Assembly (NCBI RefSeq): GCF_019703835.1 | Contig: NZ_AP023055.1 | Location: forward strand, 1,798,001 to 1,862,000 | Source of the DNA: Thaumasiovibrio subtropicus | GTDB taxonomy: Bacteria > Pseudomonadota > Gammaproteobacteria > Enterobacterales > Vibrionaceae | DNA: 64,000 nt | Direction: 5' to 3' | In this document: in pieces, positions 51,951 to 59,000 of the stretch | How the letters are laid out: each line of letters begins with the position of its first letter | Position numbering within the stretch: the first letter of the stretch is position 1 | The notes under the pieces: generated by a model | Seen by the model: only the letters and a program-made list of their open reading frames with translations | What the model was told of the DNA's origin: nothing | Database searches by the model: none | Made by a program: the position numbers and the translations under genes

Positions 51951-52490
51951 ATGAAAAGGACAGTTGTCTCTCTTTTACTCGCTGCCGCATTCTCCACTCC
52001 AGCAATGGCCGCTGATGCGACTCAACCATTTCAATTATCAGTACCAGGCCATAACCTTCCAGAAGGTGATGTAAAAGGTTTCCGTGCCACTGTGCTTTAT
52101 GGTCAAACAACCAATGTGACTGGTTTAAACTTGGCGCTATTTGGTCTCGCGGAGTCTCAGCACTTTACGGGTCTAAGCCTCGACTTTTTTGGTGCTAACC
52201 GAACCACAGAATCTTCTCTAGGTTTGAAGGTTGGACTAGCAAACTGGAATGACGGTACTGCAAAAGGTGTCGAATTAGGCTTTGCCAACTACACAGGAGG
52301 CGAGTTTACCGGTTTGCAATGGGGTGCAGTGAACTACGCGGGTCGGCTCAATGGACTTCAGCTTGGCTTGTTTAACGCGACAGATCGCATTGAACAGGGC
52401 ATCCAAATCGGCTTCATCAACTATGACAAGTCAGGCACATTTGTGAGCGAAGATCTGCCAGTCTTCCCGATCATCAATGCCCGCTTCTAA
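51951..52490 (+). CDS. Secreted protein with LA_2272-type surface repeats
   Basis: A 179-residue protein with a signal peptide (cut after AMAA, about residue 21). The mature part is a series of short Gly-rich beta units with the pattern GLxLGxxNxxxGxxxG: GLNLALFGLAESQHFTGLSL, GVELGFANYTGGEFTGLQWG, AVNYAGRLNGLQLGLFNATD and IQIGFINYDKSG. This matches the LA_2272 surface-repeat type, probably an outer-membrane or surface beta structure. Monocistronic with its own terminator. Function unknown. Confidence 0.75.
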   Translation: MKRTVVSLLLAAAFSTPAMAADATQPFQLSVPGHNLPEGDVKGFRATVLYGQTTNVTGLNLALFGLAESQHFTGLSLDFFGANRTTESSLGLKVGLANWNDGTAKGVELGFANYTGGEFTGLQWGAVNYAGRLNGLQLGLFNATDRIEQGIQIGFINYDKSGTFVSEDLPVFPIINARF

Positions 52491-52519
52491 TTAACGATTT
52501 CTTGTTCTACTCCGTTTCG

Positions 52520-52546
52520 AGCCAGCGAACGCTGGCTCTTTTTTTA
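52520..52546 (+). terminator. Rho-independent terminator
   Basis: AGCCAGCG-AA-CGCTGGCTCTTTTTTTAT, a perfect stem with a T-run, shared between the surface-repeat gene and the convergent FAH-family gene. Confidence 0.9.
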
Positions 52547-52553
52547 TCCTCTT

Positions 52554-53684
52554 CTACTTCTTAATCACATCAATGTTGATTTTCCCTAGATACGTCGCGG
52601 CCAACTGCACCTTGTCTCCGGGCTTAAGATAGCGGTCACCACCGACATTCTCTTCAATGTACTCTTCAATCACATAATTCAAAGGCCCAGAGTCTAAGAA
52701 TGAAAACGTAAATAACCACTTCAGCCCTTTACGCACTTGATAACCCATACCAGGCGCATTGAAGACCACGCCTTCCGGCGTGCCGGTAATGACACTTTGC
52801 CCAGCTTGGATGTAAGTGTGTTCAAGCAAAGGAACTGGCTGCCCTTCATAACGCCACAAAGGATTAGTGCCATCTTTCAAAATCCACTCAATGAGCGCTG
52901 TAGGTGGCATGATCATCTCACTGGCTTGTGCATTTTGTCTTAGCTCTCCATTCACCCATGTTGACAAGGTGATTTCATTAACGAAGCTTTCCCAGTCACG
53001 AGGCACCACAATATAGGGGCCAGTAGGGAAACGGTCATCGCCACTTTTGGCATCTGAAAATCCATGTCCCGACGCAATATCATCCAGATTCAGGTTTCGC
53101 AGCAAGGCGGCGCGGTCTGTCATATCACCACACACAAACACCCCCGCCACCGCCGCTTTCGCTTCCGCTACCGACGCAATGTCTTGAGACCAACGTAAGC
53201 AAAGCTCCACCTCATAATCCAGCAACTGTTCTCCGTTGTAACTCAAGGTCGTGATTGCAGGCGTCGCTTGGGCATACTTTGGAAACAGAAAGACCTCATC
53301 AATCGAGGCTTCTTCCCCATGTTCTTCATAATTTGTCCCAGCGGCGACTTGCTCCCTCGCACCCCCTCCAGCTGGTAACAGAGTTTGATATTGATAGGCT
53401 TGTGTTTCTGCCACTGATGACTTCAAAGCAATACGTTCGTAACCAATTTTTTCAACAATCGCCAACGGGTCTTCCGGAAATACATTCAACATTTGGCTTA
53501 AGTTGATCGCTTCGATTTGATGACCCGTATCGCCCAGCACCAACAGCGTCTCTTTTTGGCCTTGCTGGTTGAGAATTTGAGCCAAGGTTACCGCCTTATC
53601 AAGTGGGGCAAGTTCAGACGCCAACGCGGCGTGAGTAGCGAGAGCAATACTTAACCCAGAGACGAACAATTTCTTAAACTTCAT
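52554..53684 (-). CDS. Exported fumarylacetoacetate hydrolase-family protein
   Basis: A 376-residue protein with a signal peptide (MKFKKLFVSGLSIALATHAALA). The FAH fold covers about residues 100-375: AGTNYEEHGEEA, the metal ligands in LLDYEVELCLRW (Glu...Glu) and GVFVCGDMTDRAAL (Asp), then SGHGFSDAKSGDDRFPTGPYIVVPRD and ITGTPEGVVFNAPG. Family enzymes cleave C-C bonds or decarboxylate/tautomerise small keto acids in the cytoplasm. A periplasmic location is unusual. The ATG at 53684 has GGAGGAAG upstream. Substrate unknown. Confidence 0.82.
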   Translation of the reverse strand: MKFKKLFVSGLSIALATHAALASELAPLDKAVTLAQILNQQGQKETLLVLGDTGHQIEAINLSQMLNVFPEDPLAIVEKIGYERIALKSSVAETQAYQYQTLLPAGGGAREQVAAGTNYEEHGEEASIDEVFLFPKYAQATPAITTLSYNGEQLLDYEVELCLRWSQDIASVAEAKAAVAGVFVCGDMTDRAALLRNLNLDDIASGHGFSDAKSGDDRFPTGPYIVVPRDWESFVNEITLSTWVNGELRQNAQASEMIMPPTALIEWILKDGTNPLWRYEGQPVPLLEHTYIQAGQSVITGTPEGVVFNAPGMGYQVRKGLKWLFTFSFLDSGPLNYVIEEYIEENVGGDRYLKPGDKVQLAATYLGKINIDVIKK

Positions 53685-53767
53685 AACTTCCTCCTTTGTT
53701 TGATGTCAGGCAAAGTAGCAAGTCGAATGTCGCAAGTAGGTCACGAATAAGACCTTAGGACGATCAA

Positions 53768-54427
53768 ATGCGAATTTTATTGGTTGACGATAACCATGAT
53801 GCTATCGCCAATATGAGCGATTTCTTAGAACTGCACGATCACCAGGTCGATATTGCTTACCATGGTGAGGCCGCTCTGCAGTGCATTAAAAGCTTCAGTT
53901 TCGATGTGATTGTATTAGACATCATGATGCCCGTAATGGATGGGTTGACTGCCTGCCAGCAGATCCGACAGCTTACGGAAACGCCCATCATTTTTGTGAC
54001 TGCCAGAGATACTTTGGAAGATAAGTTAGAAGGCTTTCGTGTCGGTGCCGATGACTATTTAGTAAAGCCATTTGCTCTGCCTGAAATGCTCGCCCGCGTC
54101 GAAGTCATTCATGCAAGAGCATCCGGTCAACACAAACAAATGCTCAGCTTTGGCGCATTGGCCTATGACCTGAGTAAGGATGAAGTCCGCCATCACAATG
54201 CACCTATCGCACTGGACCCAACCCAAAAACAGCTCCTCAAGCTCCTCCTTAACCATGCGCCTGCCATCGTCAATAGCCGAGATATGGCTTACGCCATCTG
54301 GCAAGAGGAAGACATTGATAGCAGTGCATTACGCACCCAAATCTATCGGCTACGAAAATCGCTACCCGATGGCATGTTGGTTACTGTCAGGGGAAAAGGA
54401 TATCGATTAAGTGAGCAACACCAATGA
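53768..54427 (+). CDS. OmpR-family response regulator
   Basis: A 219-residue regulator. Receiver: LLVDDNHDA at the start, phospho-acceptor in DVIVLDIMMPVMDG, Thr in FVTARD, Lys in YLVKPF. Winged-helix DNA-binding domain at about 125-215 (LDPTQKQLLKLLLNHAPAIVNSRDMAYAIW, SSALRTQIYRLRKSL). The stop overlaps the start of the histidine kinase gene (ATGA), so the two are a translationally coupled pair. Confidence 0.93.
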   Translation: MRILLVDDNHDAIANMSDFLELHDHQVDIAYHGEAALQCIKSFSFDVIVLDIMMPVMDGLTACQQIRQLTETPIIFVTARDTLEDKLEGFRVGADDYLVKPFALPEMLARVEVIHARASGQHKQMLSFGALAYDLSKDEVRHHNAPIALDPTQKQLLKLLLNHAPAIVNSRDMAYAIWQEEDIDSSALRTQIYRLRKSLPDGMLVTVRGKGYRLSEQHQ

Positions 54428-55617
54428 TTAGAAAACACCTGCGCAATTGGTACCGAACTAGCATTCGTCATCAGGTATTTACCGTGATTGCCTGCCTAAC
54501 AACTGCCACCAGTATTGCCATTATCACCATTGCTTGGGCCGCCACGGAACTCGCCGCCGATGCCTTCATCAACCAACGCTTTATGACTCAGGTAGAGCAG
54601 CTCACAAAGCAGGCGCTCATCAACGAAGCCTGGCCAGACTTACCCTCTCATCTTCAGCGCTATGACCTCTCCGACACCCAAGTGCCCGAGTATCTGCGCG
54701 GATTGCATGTTGGCCTGACCGAACTTGAAACGCTCGATCGCCATGTATTCATCACCGAGAGCAACGCAAGTTACCCTCAACAATATTGGGTCTATCAGCC
54801 AGATCGAGACCCCGCGATTGTCCCCTATGGTGAAAGCGTCCGGATCCCCGTCCTCAGCATGGCTCTGCTAGTCGGTGTACTGGGTCTTATCACCGCCTAT
54901 GTTCTTTCACGTCACATCACTCGGCCAGTATTGGCGCTGCAAGCGATGATCGCCAATGCCAGTATCGATACACCGCCACAAGATCTCCAACGCCAAGACG
55001 AGCTCGGTGACTTAAACCGTACTTATATCGACAATTTTCAACGCTTAGCCCAATTCATTGAACGCGAGAAACAATTTACTCGCTATGCAAGCCACGAACT
55101 ACGTACCCCCGTCAATGTCATACGCGGCGCAACCGATCTACTTAAGATTCAACATACCGATCCAAAAAGCCAAAAACTGGTAGCGCGTTTTGAACGCGCA
55201 CACACCGACATGACACAGCTAATCACGACCTTTTTGCTACTCGGTCGCGAGCAACAACCGCAAAACAACCTTTTTTTGAAGCGCGCGATTGAGCAGCAAC
55301 TCGACGATCTCCATCACCTGCTCACTCAGCGTTCCATAACGGTAACCGCTGAGCTTAGGAGCAATATTCAACTCCCCGAACACTTCACCCAAGTATTACT
55401 CCACAATCTTCTTCGCAATGCACTCAGTTATGCCTTGAGCAGAGTGGAAATCCAGCTATCAGGCAATCGCTTATTCATCGTGAACGATATCCACCCACAA
55501 CAAAATAGTGGCTTCGGGCATGGCCTCACCATCATTGACAGTATTTGCCAAAGCGCCAACTGGCAGTGCCATACCCGTATTCGAAAACAAACTTTTTATA
55601 GCTTGGTCTATTTCTAA
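54424..55617 (+). CDS. Sensor histidine kinase
   Basis: A 397-residue kinase with two transmembrane helices (about 20-42, and about 140-160: ILSMALLVGVLGLITAYVLS), a periplasmic sensor domain of about 100 residues between them and a HAMP segment. The HisKA domain has H-box ASHELRTPVNVIRGA. The ATPase domain is shortened, with N-box HNLLRNALSYA and G-box GFGHGLTII. It partners with the OmpR-type regulator upstream. The signal is unknown. The next gene, an outer-membrane protein, is a likely target. Confidence 0.92.
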   Translation: MIRKHLRNWYRTSIRHQVFTVIACLTTATSIAIITIAWAATELAADAFINQRFMTQVEQLTKQALINEAWPDLPSHLQRYDLSDTQVPEYLRGLHVGLTELETLDRHVFITESNASYPQQYWVYQPDRDPAIVPYGESVRIPVLSMALLVGVLGLITAYVLSRHITRPVLALQAMIANASIDTPPQDLQRQDELGDLNRTYIDNFQRLAQFIEREKQFTRYASHELRTPVNVIRGATDLLKIQHTDPKSQKLVARFERAHTDMTQLITTFLLLGREQQPQNNLFLKRAIEQQLDDLHHLLTQRSITVTAELRSNIQLPEHFTQVLLHNLLRNALSYALSRVEIQLSGNRLFIVNDIHPQQNSGFGHGLTIIDSICQSANWQCHTRIRKQTFYSLVYF

Positions 55618-55752
55618 CCCACCCTCTGACTTGGCCAAAATGCAGAGGCAGACTCGCTTAACTGGCCAAGCGTTGCTCTACAACAGACTGTGACTCGGTT
55701 GTGACATTCAGGTCGATAAGATGACTCCACTTTCAAAGACAAGGAGTCCAAC

Positions 55753-56751
55753 ATGACTTTTCGCCCATTGCGCCAAACCCTTATGCTATCTGTTCCCGTT
55801 GCAACGGCTATCGCCCTATTCGCTCAACCTAGTTATGCCCAAGCCACCAACACCGATGACGGTCAGTTCTATGGCAACATTGGTCTTTACGTAGGCATGA
55901 GCGGCGAGCGCAACGCCCTGAGTACAGAAAGTAATAGTCTGCTACCCAGTTTAGGCATCACCCCAGACAGTGACAGCGAGGCTGTGTTTATCCCAATGTG
56001 GGACCTCAACTACCGTTGGACACAACATGAGGTCTACTACAAAACCGATATCGTCGGCATGGCAAGCGACTTTTATACCCAGTTAGGGTATCGCTATTAC
56101 CTGACTGAATCCTCTTACCTTGCTGTCGGTTACGTACCAGGGCTTCTGACCAAGGAGGCATGGGCTGACCCTTATGCAGTTGGTGTCGAGAGACAAGAAA
56201 CAGACTTAAGTGTCAATGGCTGGGTCTTCAACTATCACGGCGCGTTTGGCACGCCCTACAATTTAGAAATTGCTTTAGGCCAACGAGAAATCGATGATGA
56301 GCAGTCAGGGCAACAAGCGGGATTCAACACCGATGCACTCAGCCGAGAAGGGGATCTCCTCTACGCCGCTGTCAGTCGTGAGCACGCTCTATCAGAGATC
56401 TATGGCTTAGAGTGGGAAGTCCACTATTTAACCGCCGATATGAAGAGCGACGCCATGGCGAACGACCGCATTGGTGGTGAAATAGAAATGACAGCGCAAT
56501 TTGGACGGCAGATAACCAAGTTTGGTGTAAGTGCCGCGCGCCAAGACTATGATGGTATTAATCCACTATTTAATCAGACACGCAAAGACACCCATATTGG
56601 CCTCTCCGCCACCTATATCTATGCGGCACCCTTTAACTGGCAAAGTAGCGCTTTTGTTGCCAGAGCTGGCTGGGATGAGACACGCTCAAACATCGACTTT
56701 TACGACTCGGAAGAGTGGCTCGTCACCGTCGGCATGAACTATCGATTTTAG
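55753..56751 (+). CDS. DUF2860-like outer-membrane protein
   Basis: A 332-residue exported protein (signal peptide cut after SYAQA, about residue 30). It ends in an aromatic beta-strand with terminal Phe (TVGMNYRF), the usual outer-membrane barrel signal. The sequence has alternating beta-strands throughout (FYGNIGLYVGMSGERN, VFIPMWDLNYRWTQHEVYYKTD, YLAVGYVPGLLTKEAWADPYAVGVERQETD). The DPY.VGV.R.ETD segment fits the Vibrionaceae DUF2860 family. It lies 135 bp after the kinase gene and may be regulated by that system. Function unknown. Confidence 0.78.
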   Translation: MTFRPLRQTLMLSVPVATAIALFAQPSYAQATNTDDGQFYGNIGLYVGMSGERNALSTESNSLLPSLGITPDSDSEAVFIPMWDLNYRWTQHEVYYKTDIVGMASDFYTQLGYRYYLTESSYLAVGYVPGLLTKEAWADPYAVGVERQETDLSVNGWVFNYHGAFGTPYNLEIALGQREIDDEQSGQQAGFNTDALSREGDLLYAAVSREHALSEIYGLEWEVHYLTADMKSDAMANDRIGGEIEMTAQFGRQITKFGVSAARQDYDGINPLFNQTRKDTHIGLSATYIYAAPFNWQSSAFVARAGWDETRSNIDFYDSEEWLVTVGMNYRF

Positions 56752-56768
56752 CCTTTACCTAAGACGCT

Positions 56769-56787
56769 GATGCCGAAAATCGGCATC
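56769..56787. terminator. Small hairpin after the DUF2860-like gene
   Basis: GATGCCGA-AAA-TCGGCATC is a perfect 8-bp stem without a T-run. A second imperfect hairpin (AGAGCCCGCG...CGCGCAGGCTCTTCT, 56830-56856) follows. One or both may terminate transcription. Confidence 0.5.
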
Positions 56788-56861
56788 GCTATTCACTCAG
56801 CAACCTGCACACCGATTTTAATTTAGCCTAGAGCCCGCGTCACTCGCGCAGGCTCTTCTAT

Positions 56862-56957
56862 CATCAAACCACCTCAAGATACTTGTTCAGCGAGAATTTC
56901 TAGGCTCGTCAACAAGGCACTGTTTTGAAGGTCTAGTGGGCTAAATCAAGAAACGGT
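56862..56957. repeat. Truncated copy of the inverted-repeat element
   Basis: CATCAAACCACCTCAAGATA, CTTGTTCAGCGAGAATTTCT, GGCACTGTTTTGAAGGTCTA and GGGCTAAATCAAGAAACGGT follow the 19660 orientation for about 95 bases and then stop. The outermost bases of the terminal repeat (TATACT) are also lost. Confidence 0.75.
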
Positions 56958-56985
56958 AAGCGCTTACTGACGGGACTTTATCTCG

Positions 56986-57735
56986 CTAAAACAATCCTTC
57001 ACCGATTGTGTACACTTTTGACTGTATCGCTGACTTTAGCGCTTGAGGCGCGGTGTTGTGATCCCCACAATTAAATGGCGGCTGCGGATCATACTCTAAC
57101 AATAGCTCCATCGCCTGAGCTTGTGCTTCGCCTGCAAACTCCGCGATCAAAGTAAACGCAAAATCCAGCCCCGAGGTAATTCCACCACCACTGATACGAT
57201 TGCGATCTTTAACAATGCGTTGATTGACATGGGTAACGTTAGGATAGCGTTTCAATGCATCAGCATAAGCCCAGTGAATGGCGGTTTGATAGCCATCGAG
57301 AAGCCCTGCCTCAGCCAATATCAACGCGCCAGTGCATACCGATGTCACATACTTGGCTTTTTCTCCGATATCGCGTAATCGGGAGATCACTTCAATATCT
57401 TCAACCTGTGTGATGGGGTTAGCCCCACCGGGGACGATCAGGACATCGATACTAGGACAATCTTCAAAACCGTAATTAGGCAACAAATCGACGTTTGCAT
57501 CTGATCGCAGTGGTTTCACCTGCTTAGCAAAAGTAAAAACATTAAACTGATCACTTACCGCGAGGACCTGCAGCGGCCCATACGCGTCCAACATCGTCAT
57601 ATTTGGATAAAGGAAAATGCCAATATTTAACTTACGTTGATCAGTGCGATTAATACGAGAATCCGCCGCATCAGCGGCACCCACTACACATTTTGACTGC
57701 TTCTTTTTCTGGCAATACTGCTGAGCAATATTCAT
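56986..57735 (-). CDS. DJ-1/PfpI-family (GlxA/isonitrile hydratase-like) protein
   Basis: A 249-residue protein. After about 35 variable residues comes the DJ-1/PfpI fold: LNIGIFLYPNMTMLDAYGPLQVL, IDVLIVPGGANP, the nucleophile-elbow Cys in VTSVCTGALILAEAGLLDGYQTAIHWAY and ISGGGITSGLDFAFTLIAEF. The layout is that of single-domain GlxA-like or isonitrile hydratase-type proteins (no AraC domain). The ATG at 57735 has GGAG upstream; the frame open to 57822 is rejected. A TetR regulator follows in divergent order to the right. Substrate unknown. Confidence 0.85.
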   Translation of the reverse strand: MNIAQQYCQKKKQSKCVVGAADAADSRINRTDQRKLNIGIFLYPNMTMLDAYGPLQVLAVSDQFNVFTFAKQVKPLRSDANVDLLPNYGFEDCPSIDVLIVPGGANPITQVEDIEVISRLRDIGEKAKYVTSVCTGALILAEAGLLDGYQTAIHWAYADALKRYPNVTHVNQRIVKDRNRISGGGITSGLDFAFTLIAEFAGEAQAQAMELLLEYDPQPPFNCGDHNTAPQALKSAIQSKVYTIGEGLF

Positions 57736-57905
57736 AGTAACTCCGGCTTCTATCGTAAGATGGCCAGAGTGTAATCTGTCGTATTTCCTCTCAACAGGAA
57801 CAAAGTCACCTTGGCGTTCCAAATGGCACTTTCATGTCAAATAGTACCATTCGTCAAAATGCGTCTTTTCACTCTTAACGCGATGGCATCGTAAGATACA
57901 AAGCG

Positions 57906-58496
57906 CTACACAACCTCATTTGGCGTGTCTTCCAATGCTGCTAACACCAACGCTCTTGAGAAACACTGTAGGTTACGAGCCCGACGTTCAGCCACTTTCT
58001 GATTGGGAGCACTATTAAGTTGGATCAAGAAATCCATATAGAGCGCTGCAAGCGCACTTGATACCTCCGCCACACTTATTGCCCATTTAGCATCCGTAAA
58101 GGCCATACACAAACGCGCATTAATTGTGGCCGTTAAGCTCTCCCCCATTCGGCGTTCTGCATGCGGCCAATCACTGCCAAGCTTGTAAGCAATAGAGAGG
58201 CGTCCCGCTGTATTTCCTACCGCTTTCATTGCCAACGCCACCAGCATGGGACGCGGTGCTTCGCTCAGCCAGTCTTCGCGGCACTGCAAATCTTGTAGCA
58301 TAGTGTCAAAAACACCGCGGTGCATTTCGATAAACAAATCGAGCTTACGTTCGTAATGACGATAGAACGTTGTTTTTCCAACATCAGCCAGACTAATAAT
58401 TTCAGCAACCGTGATTTCATAATACTCTTTCTGCGTCAGTAGCTCCCTGAACGCTGACAGCAAACGCCGTTGACTTCGCTTTAGTACCTTGGCCAT
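57906..58496 (-). CDS. TetR-family transcriptional regulator
   Basis: A 196-residue regulator. The TetR HTH is at about 8-55 (LLSAFRELLTQKEYYEITVAEIISLADVGKTTFYRHYERKLDL), followed by a helical ligand domain with TetR_C-like features. The start is the ATG at 58496 (MAKVLKRSQ); the three codons before it begin with TTG. It is upstream of the DJ-1/PfpI gene on the same strand, with 170 bp between, and may control it. Confidence 0.88.
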   Translation of the reverse strand: MAKVLKRSQRRLLSAFRELLTQKEYYEITVAEIISLADVGKTTFYRHYERKLDLFIEMHRGVFDTMLQDLQCREDWLSEAPRPMLVALAMKAVGNTAGRLSIAYKLGSDWPHAERRMGESLTATINARLCMAFTDAKWAISVAEVSSALAALYMDFLIQLNSAPNQKVAERRARNLQCFSRALVLAALEDTPNEVV

Positions 58497-58631
58497 AGAC
58501 GACAATCCTTACCCCTGATTTTCACTGCCTTGTTCTACTCTTACTGTTGAATCATAGACTTGGCAATCATCGACGAGGGGGATGTTGACATACCGCGTCG
58601 TCACGTCAACAACTTTATTTTTGTGGATATA

Positions 58632-58687
58632 ATGGAGCCAGACTAGGCATAGAGGGATTTGACATCCCGGACAGCAAACGTATAAAG
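58632..58687 (-). pseudogene. Altered tRNA-Ser-like remnant, outer copy
   Basis: Same unit as at 8160 and 58725 (AATGGAGCCAGACTAGGCAT, GAGGGATTTGACATCCC), with a few private changes including loss of the exact CCA complement. Not a functional tRNA. Confidence 0.5.
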
Positions 58688-58720
58688 CAAAAATGCCACT
58701 GATTTCTCAGCGCGCTTTTT
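58688..58720 (-). terminator. Terminator between the tRNA-Ser-like remnants
   Basis: On the minus strand AAAAAGCGCGCTGAGAAATC then AGTGGCATTTTTGC forms a hairpin. A mismatch (CGC against GGC) makes it weaker than the one at 58784. Confidence 0.6.
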
Positions 58721-58724
58721 AAAT

Positions 58725-58783
58725 GTGGTGGAGCCAGACTCGGCATTGGGGGATTTGACATCCCGGGCAGCAAACGCATAAAG
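58725..58783 (-). pseudogene. Altered tRNA-Ser-like remnant, inner copy
   Basis: On the minus strand it ends GTCTGGCTCCACCA, with a GGGATGTCAAATCCC T-arm-like hairpin and no anticodon arm. Nearly identical to the copy at 58632 and similar to that at 8160. Confidence 0.5.
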
Positions 58784-58816
58784 CAAAAACGCCCACTGAT
58801 TTCTCAGCGGGCGTTT
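58784..58816 (-). terminator. Terminator of the second tRNA-Ser
   Basis: On the minus strand AAAACGCCCGCTGAGAAATC then AGTGGGCGTTTTTG forms a strong stem with a T-run. Confidence 0.8.
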
Positions 58817-58824
58817 TCTATATG

Positions 58825-58915
58825 TGGCGGAGAGATAGGGATTTGAACCCTAGATACGCTATTAACGTATGCCGGTTTTCAAGACCGGTGCTTTCAACCA
58901 CTCAGCCATCTCTCC
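58825..58915 (-). tRNA. tRNA-Ser (anticodon UGA), second copy
   Basis: 91 nt, identical by eye to the gene at 8258-8348, with encoded CCA, long variable arm and anticodon TGA. The flanks on both sides also resemble those of the first copy. Confidence 0.95.
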
Positions 58916-59000
58916 GTAAGTGGGGCGCATGATATCGGGGATGCCGAGTGCTGTAAAGTAAATTTCATCAATCCGCGCTCAAGCGCGCAATAATTGAACA

